The position numbers and the translations under genes were made by a program. The notes below the pieces were generated by a model, which ran no database searches, was not told the DNA's origin, and worked only from the letters and a program-made list of their open reading frames with translations. A stretch of DNA of 64,000 nucleotides from Microcoleus vaginatus WJT46-NPBG5 (GTDB taxonomy: Bacteria > Cyanobacteriota > Cyanobacteriia > Cyanobacteriales > Oscillatoriaceae): contig JAHHHM010000020.1 in assembly GCA_019359355.1 (NCBI GenBank), positions 62,001-126,000 of the forward strand, in the 5' to 3' direction. Of the stretch, positions 29,284 through 37,509 are shown one piece after another (position 1 is the first letter of the stretch; every line of letters starts with the position of its first letter).

Positions 29284-29321
29284 AAAGGCTAATGGTTGAT
29301 TGTTTTCAGCCATTAGCCTTT
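29284..29321 (+). terminator. Terminator hairpin after sigC
   Basis: A perfect 12-bp stem, AAAGGCTAATGG with CCATTAGCCTTT, and a 14-nt loop, starting 7 nt after the sigC stop. The T-tract is short, but the position and stem strength support transcription termination. Confidence 0.7.
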
Positions 29322-29380
29322 AAAGTTTCAGGGCAGCTTTTCTAATTGCTTTCATCGGCACTCTCCTGTGTACCGCTCTT

Positions 29381-29403
29381 AAAACGGGGGCAAAAAGCCC
29401 CCG
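29381..29403 (-). terminator. Terminator of the PG-binding protein gene
   Basis: On the minus strand, CGGGGGC, loop TTTTT, GCCCCCG, then TTTT: a GC-rich 7-bp stem followed by a T-run, 44 nt downstream of the minus-strand stop at 29447. Confidence 0.75.
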
Positions 29404-29446
29404 CACATGGCTTGGTCAGGGTGCCGGCAGCCCACATTATGAGAAA

Positions 29447-30541
29447 CTAAAATCGCCCCACTAAAATGTCATTACTGCTAACCCCGTAATGACGTTGAGC
29501 TGCGTCAATTGCTGCCTGAGTTTCAAGGCCCAACTGACCGTCTAGATCCCCATCATAAAAGCCGCGTTCTTTTAGCCGCTTTTGTAAGTCAAGCACACTA
29601 TATTTGGGGATGTTCAAGCTGCTGCCGGTCGGTCTGCGCTCCTCCTGCCCTCGTCCTCCTGAAAGTGCGGCCAGGGTTTCCGAGCCAACCACCCCATCTG
29701 CTCTCAATCGGGCATCTCGCTGAAAGCGGATGGCGGCTGCTTCAGTTTTGGTATCAAAGTAACCATCAATCTTGCCATCAAAGTAGCCGGCTTCACTCAA
29801 CAGCCTTTGCAGGTCACTCACCGCCGGCCCTGTGTCGCCTCGTAACAGGAAGTCTTCGCTGGTACTGCTAGGCGCTGCCAGTGCCGGTGTAGTGCGTCCT
29901 TGCTTGTTTGTGAGGGCGGCTAGGGTAGATGAATCAACGATACCATTGGCTTTCACTCCCTTCGCTTGCTGCCAGCGGATCACACCGGCTTCTGTTAAAG
30001 AACCAAAAGTTCCTGTTATGGGGCCATCATAATAGCCGGCAGCTTGCAACGAGCTTTGCAGCGCTTCCACATCTGAACCGCTAGCGCCCCGCTGTAGGGT
30101 TTTACGACTGGAAGTTTTGTCAAAGCTTTGACTTGAAGCTGTTGTCGTTTGTTGTTGCAGTGCTGCTTGCGTCTCAGAACCGACAATGCCATCAGCGGGT
30201 AATGCGTTGGCTTGTTGAAATTGCATCACAGATGACTCGGTTAAGGAGCCAAAATATCCTGTGATCGGCCCATCAAAGTAGCCTAGAGCTGTTAAATTTT
30301 CTTGGATAGCCGTCACTTGGGAACCGCTATCTCCTCGCTCGACGGCAGCTAGGGCGTTGCTCGTCAAACTCAAAGTGGCTGATGCAAGAGCTAGGGATAG
30401 CACTCGCATCAAAGGCCGGCTAGAAAGCTTTTTCCATCTCAGCCCTTCAAAGTTTTTTAAACACCCAAAGGCTTTAAGAGGCTGGGGGTTTGTTGGTTCC
30501 TCGTAGGCGACAGCTAGATGAAGATAGGCAAGGGTTTCCAT
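29447..30541 (-). CDS. Peptidoglycan-binding (PG_binding_1) repeat protein
   Basis: A 364-aa protein. A conserved cyanobacterial N-terminus (METLAYLHLAVAYEEP, about 45 residues) precedes a hydrophobic segment (LSLALASATLSLTSNALAA, residues 49-67) that looks like an internal signal or anchor. Four PG_binding_1 modules follow, marked by RGDSGSQVTAIQENL, RGASGSDVEALQSSL, RGDTGPAVSDLQRLL and a diverged SVLDLQKRLKERGFYDG. Each carries the G-x-[FY]-D-G and A-x-x-x-[FW]-Q pattern. It probably binds cell-wall peptidoglycan in the periplasm; no catalytic domain is attached. The gene converges on sigC and ends at a strong terminator. Confidence 0.88.
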   Translation of the reverse strand: METLAYLHLAVAYEEPTNPQPLKAFGCLKNFEGLRWKKLSSRPLMRVLSLALASATLSLTSNALAAVERGDSGSQVTAIQENLTALGYFDGPITGYFGSLTESSVMQFQQANALPADGIVGSETQAALQQQTTTASSQSFDKTSSRKTLQRGASGSDVEALQSSLQAAGYYDGPITGTFGSLTEAGVIRWQQAKGVKANGIVDSSTLAALTNKQGRTTPALAAPSSTSEDFLLRGDTGPAVSDLQRLLSEAGYFDGKIDGYFDTKTEAAAIRFQRDARLRADGVVGSETLAALSGGRGQEERRPTGSSLNIPKYSVLDLQKRLKERGFYDGDLDGQLGLETQAAIDAAQRHYGVSSNDILVGRF

Positions 30542-30645
30542 TATATTCCAGCTGAATTCTTACCACCTAGTTTATACTCATTACGGACATGGATCGCGCT
30601 TGACGCGAGTTCTATAGCCATCTTTAATCGCCTGTCAGATTTCTA

Positions 30646-30662
30646 GCGGGCAAGATGCCCGC
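30646..30662. repeat. Short dispersed inverted repeat
   Basis: GCGGGC-AAGAT-GCCCGC with flanking TCTA and ACGA. This resembles the TAGCGGGCAAGATGCCCGC element that I know as common between genes in filamentous cyanobacteria. Confidence 0.55.
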
Positions 30663-30773
30663 ACGACAAGCTTTTTAGGCGGATAATCATTAACAAATCA
30701 CAAAGGATTGTTAGGGCTGTCAAATTTTTTTAACACCTGACACAATAGCCGCGCATCGCTCCAGCGCCGGCAC

Positions 30774-30950
30774 TTAAACTAAACCTGCCCGATCAAATAA
30801 TAAGGCAACAACTGCGGCGAACCCTGTAATTCCTAAAGCTACAAGCGGGTTTTGGCCTTGACTGACGGCAAAGGATGTGACGATCCCAGCTCCTAAAGCA
30901 GCAATCACAGCAGAGCCAACCAAATCTTTATTAGAATTTTTGTGGTACAT
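30774..30950 (-). CDS. Small membrane protein, 58 aa, uncharacterised
   Basis: A 58-codon ORF with an ATG at 30950 and TAA at 30774. It reads MYHKNSNKDLVGSAVIAALG and ends ALLFDRAGLV. A short polar N-terminus precedes two hydrophobic stretches (about residues 11-29 and 35-52) separated by SQGQNP, suggesting a two-helix membrane hairpin. Codon use is ordinary for the window, and the residue pattern is too regular for chance. I do not recognise a family. It lies between the SH3 protein gene and the PG_binding gene on the same strand, so a cell-envelope role is possible by context only. Confidence 0.65.
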   Translation of the reverse strand: MYHKNSNKDLVGSAVIAALGAGIVTSFAVSQGQNPLVALGITGFAAVVALLFDRAGLV

Positions 30951-31131
30951 CTTTTCTATCCAGGGTCAGTTTTTTGATAGTGATGAGTTATCCTACCACC
31001 CTGTTTTTGCCAACTCTAAAGTTGCCTGAGATTTTGCAATGAAGATTTAAACTTTGCTAAGTTTCTTAATACTTCACAGCTCGCCCTCTATTGTTAGAGG
31101 CTATGCGACTTCAGTTGGAAAGAAAAGTTGA

Positions 31132-31620
31132 TTATTCGTTAATTCGCTCAATATTGCCACCTTTAATCCAGCCTTTTTGATCGCTATTTTCTAAGCGCAC
31201 TTGCTGCCATTCTTTATCTGAGCTTTCTTCGAGAACCACAACCTGTGCGTTGAAGGGGATACCTCCTAAACTATTGGCGTTAAAGCTGGGACTGTCCCGT
31301 AGCAGTAAGCCTTGAGGCCATATAACCCGCGCGCGGTAAGCGCCTGGTTCTAGAGGCTTGGGGGTGTTGGCGGGTGTGGAAGTGGATGCGGCTACGGTTG
31401 CTGCCTTCGGCTGGGTTGAAGCACTTTTGGCATTGCCGGCTGCCGGTTGAGTTGCCACGCGCTCTTCATCGAAAACGGGTCGTTCAGGCTGTGTCGAGTG
31501 CTTAGCCGCTAGGTATAAGGCTGCGGCAATGCCCCCACCGAGAAGGAAGGCAATGGCCAACAGTAAACCGATGGTAAATTGTAGGAATCCGGACAACTTT
31601 TTCAAGGCTACTCCATCCAA
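31132..31620 (-). CDS. Membrane-anchored SH3 domain protein
   Basis: A 162-aa protein with one N-terminal transmembrane helix (residues 13-36, FTIGLLLAIAFLLGGGIAAALYLA), a low-complexity A/T/P linker (about 45-90), and a C-terminal bacterial SH3 domain (GAYRARVIWPQGLLLRDSP to WQQVRLENSDQKGWIKGG). SH3b domains usually bind peptidoglycan or peptide ligands outside the cytoplasmic membrane. It lies 112 nt downstream of the Ycf46-like ATPase gene on the same strand. The binding target is unknown. Confidence 0.82.
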   Translation of the reverse strand: MDGVALKKLSGFLQFTIGLLLAIAFLLGGGIAAALYLAAKHSTQPERPVFDEERVATQPAAGNAKSASTQPKAATVAASTSTPANTPKPLEPGAYRARVIWPQGLLLRDSPSFNANSLGGIPFNAQVVVLEESSDKEWQQVRLENSDQKGWIKGGNIERINE

Positions 31621-31732
31621 CTGTTACTGCGTTCACTCGGGTTTGTCGTTTCTATGTTACACCGGCCTGCGGTTAGAGGCGGCAGCCAGTCAAATTGAAA
31701 ACATTTGATCGAGTCGGTGGTATGCGGAAACC

Positions 31733-33250
31733 TCATTCGAGTTTTAAGTTTGACCGGCGTCTACTTAAACTGCTGTGTCTAGAAGCCAGACGAGCTTTAC
31801 CGGCATCTGCCCAATCTTGGAGAAACTGAATTTGTTCTTGAGCGGTGCGAGCGAGGGGCACAATCTGACTGGCCGATTCTAAAATATCATCTGTGGTGAA
31901 GTCTCGATTTTGACTAAAGCCAATATGCATTGCCTCAATCAGCGATTGCTCGATTTCTGCCCCAGAAAAATCTGGCGTTTCATAGGCTAGCCGGTCTAAA
32001 TCGTAGTTTTTCAAGTTGTGAGGCCGCAAACGGGATAAATGCACACCAAAGATGGCGCGACGTTCTTCCTGGTTGGGTAAACCAACAAAGAATATTTCAT
32101 CAAACCGGCCTTTCCGCAGGATTTCTGCCGGCAGCGACTGGATGTTATTGGCGGTAGCAACCACAAATACCGGCGAAGTTTTTTCAGCCAACCAAGTAAT
32201 AAAGGTGCCAAAGACGCGGCTGGTGGTGCCGGCATCATTTTTACTGTTAAAGCCGGCAAAGGCTTTGTCAATTTCGTCAATCCATAGCACACAAGGAGCC
32301 AAGGCTTCTGCCAGCTGGATCATTTGCCGAGTGCGCGATTCTGATTCGCCCACCAATCCCCCAAACAAGCGCCCAACATCTAAACGCAACAAAGGTAAGT
32401 GCCAGTGGTGGGAAATCGCTTTAGCGGTCAAAGATTTGCCGGTGCCTTGAATACCCACCAGTAACAAGCCTCTGGGGTAAGGCAGTCCGTATTGTCTTGC
32501 TCGTTCTGAAAAAGCGCTACCCCGGCGCAGTAACCAGTCTTTAAGATTATCCAACCCGCCAATGTCAGAAATTCGCTCGCTAGTGGGGTAGAACTCTAAA
32601 ATTTGGGTTTGACGGATAATTTGGCGCTTTTCTTCTAAAATCAGCTCGACATCATCGGGTGCAAGTTGGCCGTGTGTGGCGATGGCTTTTGCGAGAACCC
32701 GGCGAATTCGGTCAATCGAAAGACCTTGACAGGAACGCACGATTTCATCTAAAACCCTACTTTCTAATGAGTGACCTGTGGCGTTTAATAGGCGCTCAAC
32801 TTCGGCGTGGATGTCACTAGGGTTCGGCAGAGCAAACTCTACGACGGTCAGAACTTCGCTGAGATCCTCTGGAATGGCTAGCTGGGGTGAAACGATCACC
32901 ACATTTTTTGGTTGGGATTTCAGGAGTCTTGCCAAATTGCGGAGTTTTCTTGACACCGAGACATCTTCTAAAAAGCGGTGAAAGTCTCGCAGGATGAAGA
33001 TGGCCGCTGCACTTGCCGGCAATTTTTCCACGAATTCCAAAGCTTGCACGGGATTGCGGCGTCCAAACCCACTGTCATTCGGGTTGCTCTGGTAGCCATC
33101 CACAAAATCCCAGATATAAACGGCTCTGTTTCCTTGCCGGTGAGCGCACTGTGAGATCGCGGATTCCACTCGTTCTTCTTCACGAGTCGGAATGTAAATT
33201 AAGGGATAGCGAGCTCGCAGCAGCAGTTCAAATTCATCACTGAAGGCCAT
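31733..33250 (-). CDS. Ycf46-like AAA ATPase
   Basis: A 505-aa AAA ATPase of the Ycf46 type, widespread in cyanobacteria and algal plastids. A non-catalytic N-terminal region of about 235 residues starts EFELLLRARYPLIYIPTREEERV. The AAA module follows with Walker A LVGIQGTGKSLTAKA, Walker B CVLWIDEIDKAF, sensor VVATANNIQSLP, arginine-finger region RKGRFDEIFFV, and the C-terminal lid FSGAEIEQSLIEAM. Work in Synechocystis links Ycf46 to photosynthesis and CO2 use, but the mechanism is unsettled. It is downstream of yceD on the same strand with a hairpin between them. Confidence 0.9.
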   Translation of the reverse strand: MAFSDEFELLLRARYPLIYIPTREEERVESAISQCAHRQGNRAVYIWDFVDGYQSNPNDSGFGRRNPVQALEFVEKLPASAAAIFILRDFHRFLEDVSVSRKLRNLARLLKSQPKNVVIVSPQLAIPEDLSEVLTVVEFALPNPSDIHAEVERLLNATGHSLESRVLDEIVRSCQGLSIDRIRRVLAKAIATHGQLAPDDVELILEEKRQIIRQTQILEFYPTSERISDIGGLDNLKDWLLRRGSAFSERARQYGLPYPRGLLLVGIQGTGKSLTAKAISHHWHLPLLRLDVGRLFGGLVGESESRTRQMIQLAEALAPCVLWIDEIDKAFAGFNSKNDAGTTSRVFGTFITWLAEKTSPVFVVATANNIQSLPAEILRKGRFDEIFFVGLPNQEERRAIFGVHLSRLRPHNLKNYDLDRLAYETPDFSGAEIEQSLIEAMHIGFSQNRDFTTDDILESASQIVPLARTAQEQIQFLQDWADAGKARLASRHSSLSRRRSNLKLE

Positions 33251-33282
33251 AGGATTATAAATTTTTATTTTAAATGTTTAGA

Positions 33283-33321
33283 GTTTAGAGTTTAGACTGA
33301 TTTAAAATCTAAACTCTAAAC
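33283..33321 (-). terminator. Hairpin between yceD and the AAA ATPase gene
   Basis: A perfect 14-bp stem, GTTTAGAGTTTAGA with TCTAAACTCTAAAC, and an 11-nt loop. The left arm is also repeated at 33276 with a 7-nt offset. It begins 10 nt after the yceD stop on the minus strand and is followed there by an A/T-rich run. A terminator or attenuator of the rpmH-to-yceD operon is likely. Confidence 0.6.
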
Positions 33322-33330
33322 TACTCAATA

Positions 33331-33849
33331 CTACTTAGGGAGCTGTCGTTTTAGTGCTTCCAAAGCTGACCAGCGCTGATCTGCGGCTGGTTCTTCGCTA
33401 ACATTATTCCCCTCATTTTCAGCCAGTTGAATTCCCGTACACTGAGAATCGCAGAGCTGCCGGTGGGGAAGTGCTAGACACACCTGTTGGTACAACCACT
33501 CACTGGGTTCAAAATAGCCTTGTGGGGGAAGGGTTTCGACTAAATCTTCGAGAGCCGTTTCCCGCTCTTGAGGGCCAGTATCCGGCCCATTAGTGGATTC
33601 TTCCAGCCAAATTAACTCAGACGGTTTTATCTTGAGTCGGTGATTGTACTGTTGTAAGCACCGATGACAAGTGAGGGTGATGATCGTTTCTGCTTGGGCG
33701 GAAACTTCAAGATAGTTTCCGTGATGCGTCACTTTCATCTGCCCTCGTAGGGGTGTCAGCGTTTCTAAATCGGGCAGAAATTCTTCAAACTGAACGACTT
33801 CTGTCTGTTCGCGGGTTCTAATGAGCTGCGGAATGTAAATCGCTTCCAT
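33331..33849 (-). CDS. YceD/DUF177 family protein
   Basis: A protein of about 172 aa starting at ATG 33849 (MEAIYIPQLI); the longer reading from 33873 adds eight unconserved residues. Two cysteine pairs are visible, CHRC in LTCHRCLQQYNH and C-x3-C in LCDSQCTG, as in YceD proteins that may bind metal. The family is linked to 23S rRNA accumulation and, in many bacteria, sits before rpmF. Here it closes the rpmH-rnpA-PH-yidC-jag run, an arrangement found in cyanobacteria. The C-terminus ends RWSALEALKRQLPK, the typical DUF177 tail. Confidence 0.85.
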   Translation of the reverse strand: MEAIYIPQLIRTREQTEVVQFEEFLPDLETLTPLRGQMKVTHHGNYLEVSAQAETIITLTCHRCLQQYNHRLKIKPSELIWLEESTNGPDTGPQERETALEDLVETLPPQGYFEPSEWLYQQVCLALPHRQLCDSQCTGIQLAENEGNNVSEEPAADQRWSALEALKRQLPK

Positions 33850-34017
33850 GATTGAGTGCAATCCTCCGAACAAGCAGTCAACGGTGTAGGGGTGCCCTTT
33901 TCAACCCACCCACACCAGCCAGCTTTGTGACTCGCTGGTTTCTCCACTCTAGACGACGGGGCAATAAGTTTGTCTCCACCGGCAGACGGTATTAACGCTG
34001 CTGCCTGTTTGCTGAAT

Positions 34018-34521
34018 TCAGCGCAGACGCACAACGAGACGCCGATCGGGTTCTTGCCCTCGACTGTAGGTTTCTAAATCCTCACACTCCTTCAAAAACG
34101 TATGAACCTGCCGCCTTTCGGCGGCAGAAAGGGCGCTCATCTCAAATTCTTGGCCAGTTTGGCGCACCTGTTGGGCTGCCCGATCTGCCATTTCACGGAG
34201 TTCAGCTTGCCGACGAACTCGATAGCCCTGCAACTCTATGGTATAGGAGGCTTGCTGATCCTCCTCTTGACCGATGTTCAGGATGCTGTTGGCTAGGTAC
34301 TGAATGGCGTCTATCACCGCACCATCAGGCCCAATCAAAAGTTCGATTTGTTGCGGCGTCAGGTGCTTTTCTTCAACCGTTAACCAGTAGCTACCCGGTT
34401 CTGCCAAGCCTTCTGGACTTGGCTCTGCTGTTACGGTTGATGGGATAGCAGCTAGCTTCAGGAGTTTTTCTAACCACTCCTGACCCCGTATCATCTTTGT
34501 CTGATCGCTCATAGCTTCCAT
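34018..34521 (-). CDS. Jag/KhpB family RNA-binding protein (KH-R3H)
   Basis: A 167-aa protein with a KH domain (LIGPDGAVIDAIQYLANSIL, about residues 65-85) followed by an R3H-type end (MSALSAAERRQVHTFLKECEDLETYSRGQEPDRRLVVRLR). The R3H arginine/histidine pair is present. Jag proteins (KhpB/EloR) bind RNA in the cytoplasm. The N-terminal Jag_N domain is short or absent. The ATG at 34521 overlaps the yidC stop in a TGATG arrangement, so translation is coupled to yidC, the conserved neighbour of jag. Confidence 0.9.
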   Translation of the reverse strand: MEAMSDQTKMIRGQEWLEKLLKLAAIPSTVTAEPSPEGLAEPGSYWLTVEEKHLTPQQIELLIGPDGAVIDAIQYLANSILNIGQEEDQQASYTIELQGYRVRRQAELREMADRAAQQVRQTGQEFEMSALSAAERRQVHTFLKECEDLETYSRGQEPDRRLVVRLR

Positions 34522-35669
34522 CAAGCTTTCTTCTTCGGACGGCCCGGTTCAAAGGGCAGTGATTCCCGTTCCTTGCCACCGCTCTCAGCAGCCGTTGCTT
34601 CAGCCTCTACAAGCTTTTGCAGGTTCTCCGGCAGAGGCTCTCGTGACAGAATAAACGTCTGGACAGTCTGAAAGATGTTGGCAATGAGCATATACATCAG
34701 CACCCCAGCCGGCAGCGGAAAGAACAGAAACATCCCTGAAAAAAGTATCGGGGTGAGTTTGTTCACCGTTTCTTGCTGAGGGTTGCCACCGGAAGATTGG
34801 CCTTGTCCTGAGAGCAGCTGGTTAATATACAAGCTAATCCCAAATCCCAGCACCATCACCAGAATATCCCAGTGGAGGGTTCCATCTTCGTCCCAAGCGC
34901 CCACGCGGCCCAAGGCTTCGATAAATAGAAAGCCTTTATCAGCGGCCAAACCTGGAAGAGTGCCTTGAATCGTCACTTCCCCAGGCTCTACGGCTTGAAG
35001 AGTTCCATCTTCTCCAATTTGCACCCGCTCTTCGCCTTTGGTGACTTGCCAGGTAGGAGCGAGTTTAGTTTCAGGATAATCTGTCAGCAGCGCCTTTAGG
35101 GGCTTGCCTTCGACTGTCTGAAACTCTAGCTTGGTTTTTTCACCAACCGTGAGTTTATTTCCCCCTGGAAGCAGCGCACTCACCGGCGCGTGTACGCCAT
35201 CTGCTACATAAATATTTTGGGGAGGCGTTGTAAAAGCTTGGGGGACAATCCTTTCAATCTGTTCTTGAGGGAAGATTTCCAAATTGACGGTGTAATTTAC
35301 GTTAGAAAATGGCGACCCTCTCAAGGTCGCAAACAGCGCAAATAACACCGGCATTTGTATCAGCAAAGGCAGGCAGCCGGCTAGCGGATTGCCAAATTCT
35401 TGATAGACCTTTTGCATTTCTTCCTGCTGTTTTGCAGGATTGTCTTTGTAACGCTCTTGTAATTCTTTGACCCGCTTTTGCATCACCGGCTGAGCTACCC
35501 GCATCCGTCGCATATTGCGAATAGAGCCGGCATTCAGGGGAAAGAGGGCCAAGCGAATAACTAACGTCAGAGCCACGATGGCTAAACCATAGCTGGGCAC
35601 GATCCCGTAGAAAAAATCCAGGATCGGCAGCATAACGTTATTGGAAAGAAACCCGACACCAAAGTCCAT
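34521..35669 (-). CDS. yidC: Membrane protein insertase YidC/Oxa1
   Basis: A 382-aa inner/thylakoid membrane insertase. Transmembrane segments are at the N-terminus ([19 protein letters not shown]) and in the hairpin region ([21 protein letters not shown]), with further helices after residue 270 ([25 protein letters not shown]). The cytoplasmic loop has the typical coiled [30 protein letters not shown] periplasmic/lumenal insert (about 130-260) contains a Big2-like stretch, [20 protein letters not shown], ending [12 protein letters not shown], as in other cyanobacterial YidC. It is followed by jag with a TGATG overlap. Confidence 0.95.
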   Translation of the reverse strand: MDFGVGFLSNNVMLPILDFFYGIVPSYGLAIVALTLVIRLALFPLNAGSIRNMRRMRVAQPVMQKRVKELQERYKDNPAKQQEEMQKVYQEFGNPLAGCLPLLIQMPVLFALFATLRGSPFSNVNYTVNLEIFPQEQIERIVPQAFTTPPQNIYVADGVHAPVSALLPGGNKLTVGEKTKLEFQTVEGKPLKALLTDYPETKLAPTWQVTKGEERVQIGEDGTLQAVEPGEVTIQGTLPGLAADKGFLFIEALGRVGAWDEDGTLHWDILVMVLGFGISLYINQLLSGQGQSSGGNPQQETVNKLTPILFSGMFLFFPLPAGVLMYMLIANIFQTVQTFILSREPLPENLQKLVEAEATAAESGGKERESLPFEPGRPKKKA

Positions 35670-35885
35670 TCGTTCTATGTCAACCTGTGCGCTCTGAAGT
35701 TTTCAGAATTTAACTTAGCTTCAATATTAGCCAGCCTAAAAGCCAATCAGCACAATTACAACGCCTGCGTTTTTTAGTATTCGTTGTGTGCTGCTAGGAT
35801 TTTTAGTTGGTTTAGTAAAGGGTAACAACTTTGTGCTGACCTTTACTGGGTGTTTGCGGATAACCGCGAAACTCACTCGACTATT

Positions 35886-36278
35886 TTAACGACCGATTGC
35901 CCCGCTTACTTGCTGTGCCTTGGGAGATAACCGTTCGTTGATGTAGGCATAAATGTCTCGGAACTTGGGAACTGCTCTGAGTTCTAAGCGACTGCCATCT
36001 TTTAGCGTGATGACCATATCTCCCCAAATACCGATGCCACGGGGCACTGTCACCACTTTTGCGATGTCTGAATAGATGATGTCGGTGCGATCTCGTCCCA
36101 TCCAACCGCCGGTTACAGAAATTCGGCGGTTGGTGATGCGGTAGCGCAGCCAAAGCGCCCGCACAATCGCTCCAATGGTTAGGGGCAAGCAGATAATTGT
36201 TAACCCCAGCAGGATATTCACGATCAAATCTCCAATATGAGGGCCGCCCTCAAAGTAGACTTCCTCTCGAATGCCCAT
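35886..36278 (-). CDS. PH-domain membrane protein between rnpA and yidC
   Basis: A 130-aa protein with a transmembrane region (residues 19-46, LIVNILLGLTIICLPLTIGAIVRALWL) and a bacterial PH-like domain, YRITNRRISVTGGWMGRDRTDIIYSDI, ending in IYAYINERL. The family is conserved at this locus in cyanobacteria but its role is unknown; a link to membrane protein insertion is inferred from its position. Its ATG lies 29 nt inside the end of rnpA in another frame, an unusually long overlap that couples the two genes. Confidence 0.85.
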   Translation of the reverse strand: MGIREEVYFEGGPHIGDLIVNILLGLTIICLPLTIGAIVRALWLRYRITNRRISVTGGWMGRDRTDIIYSDIAKVVTVPRGIGIWGDMVITLKDGSRLELRAVPKFRDIYAYINERLSPKAQQVSGAIGR

Positions 36279-36678
36279 TTAGTACCTCTGCTTGTGCCAA
36301 CAACTGCTCTAATTCTTGCAGAAATTGACCGTAATTGCACTCTATTGCTGCCGGCCCAACAACGATTACAAAATCCCAACCGGGTGACAGGCGGGGTAAA
36401 AGCTGGCGTAAGGCTGCCCGAATTTGCCGCTTAATCCGGTTGCGGATTACGGCTTTTTTGCTCACTTTTTGGCTGATAGTAATGCCAATGCGAGTAGGTT
36501 TGTCAGCGGTGGGGGCCGCCGGCAGGGCTGCTTGACGAGAATTTTTAGCATTTTTTTGGCAAGCAGGCTGACGCCGTAACGCTCTTAGCGTGAGATTGCC
36601 GCCAGTGCGGCGAAGCCCACCTCGGTATACGGCGTTAAAGTCTTGCCGGTGTTTGAGTTTGTTCTCTTTGGGTAACAC
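36250..36678 (-). CDS. rnpA: Ribonuclease P protein component
   Basis: A 142-aa basic protein subunit of RNase P, which trims tRNA 5' ends. The N-terminus is LPKENKLKHRQDFNAVYRGG and the RNA-binding signature is VIRNRIKRQIRAALRQLLP, with RNR intact. An insert of about 20 residues (around 40-60, QPACQKNAKNSRQAALPAAP) lies between strands, as in some cyanobacterial versions. It lies 44 nt after rpmH and overlaps the PH-domain gene by 29 nt. Confidence 0.95.
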   Translation of the reverse strand: MLPKENKLKHRQDFNAVYRGGLRRTGGNLTLRALRRQPACQKNAKNSRQAALPAAPTADKPTRIGITISQKVSKKAVIRNRIKRQIRAALRQLLPRLSPGWDFVIVVGPAAIECNYGQFLQELEQLLAQAEVLNGHSRGSLL

Positions 36679-36722
36679 CGTGCTTGTTGTTTCGCTCCCT
36701 CATTTAAGCAGCTAACAAACCG

Positions 36723-36860
36723 CTACACTGCCAAACGATAGCGTCCTTTAGTGCGGCGAGCTTTAATCACCCGCTGCCCGTTTTTAGTCCGCATCCGCAC
36801 TCGAAAACCTGATACTCTCTTTCTTTTGCGGCTTGTCCCGCCCAAGGTGCGCTGAGTCAT
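36723..36860 (-). CDS. rpmH: 50S ribosomal protein L34
   Basis: A 45-aa protein reading [20 protein letters not shown] and ending GRYRLAV. It has the L34 signature [20 protein letters not shown]. It is the first gene of the rpmH-rnpA-PH-yidC-jag-yceD run, an order conserved in cyanobacteria. Confidence 0.97.
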   Translation of the reverse strand: MTQRTLGGTSRKRKRVSGFRVRMRTKNGQRVIKARRTKGRYRLAV

Positions 36861-36933
36861 AGAATTTTACTCCGAGCTTGCCTATCTACGCATAAAAAAG
36901 TCACAATCTCTAATATTACACCTAAATGTCAAA

Positions 36934-36960
36934 ATAAACCCCACAAAGCGTGGAGTTTAT
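36934..36960 (-). terminator. Terminator of the DUF2808 gene
   Basis: On the minus strand, ATAAACTCCAC, loop GCTTT, GTGGGGTTTAT with one mismatch, then TTTG. It begins 15 nt after the stop of the DUF2808 gene. Confidence 0.7.
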
Positions 36961-36975
36961 CTTGAAAAGTGTTGA

Positions 36976-37509
36976 TTAGCTAATGGTCAAAACCCAGGTG
37001 CCTAGGTAGCGCAGGAGTGGAACATCTCCTGGCGTGATGATCCGGCAATTGAAATAGTACATCCCACGCCTGGTTGGGTTTTGGACGTTTGAGAGTACGA
37101 TTTCAACATTGTTGCCGGCGGGAATTGGATCTTGAGGAAAAATTTCAATCAAGTAATTCTCTTTGTCCCAGACCACATCTTGCAGCGGTACTTCCTTTTT
37201 ATCGACAATCACCTTAATGGCTTTTTTGTCAAATGAACCTTCGTAGTGATCAGGATAATTAATGGCGAACTGCGACACAGCTAAGTTAAGTTTCTTCGCC
37301 CCAATCCTCAGCCGATAGCGATCCCACGCGCCGGCTGCGCCATAGTCTAACCGGAAGTTTAGCTGGTTTTCCTGCTTAGGGCCGCCGAACAAAGTCAGTC
37401 CGGGTAAACCTTGCGCTAAGCTGCTGAGGTGAGGCAATCCGGTGAACAGACAGCCGGTGATGGCGATTGCCGACAAGAAACGTCGCGTAGAGGCTACTTT
37501 AAAGACCAT
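36976..37509 (-). CDS. DUF2808 domain-containing exported protein
   Basis: A 177-aa protein with an N-terminal signal peptide (FLSAIAITGCLFTGLPHLSSLAQG, cleavage near residue 33). The DUF2808 domain follows: FRLDYGAAGAWDRYRLRIGAKKLNLAVSQFAI, then DKENYLIEIFPQDPIPAGNNVEIVLSNVQNP. It ends at GMYYFNCRIITPGDVPLLRYLGTW. The family is nearly restricted to cyanobacteria and is predicted periplasmic; its function is unknown. A strong 10-bp hairpin lies about 120 nt upstream of its start. Confidence 0.88.
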   Translation of the reverse strand: MVFKVASTRRFLSAIAITGCLFTGLPHLSSLAQGLPGLTLFGGPKQENQLNFRLDYGAAGAWDRYRLRIGAKKLNLAVSQFAINYPDHYEGSFDKKAIKVIVDKKEVPLQDVVWDKENYLIEIFPQDPIPAGNNVEIVLSNVQNPTRRGMYYFNCRIITPGDVPLLRYLGTWVLTIS

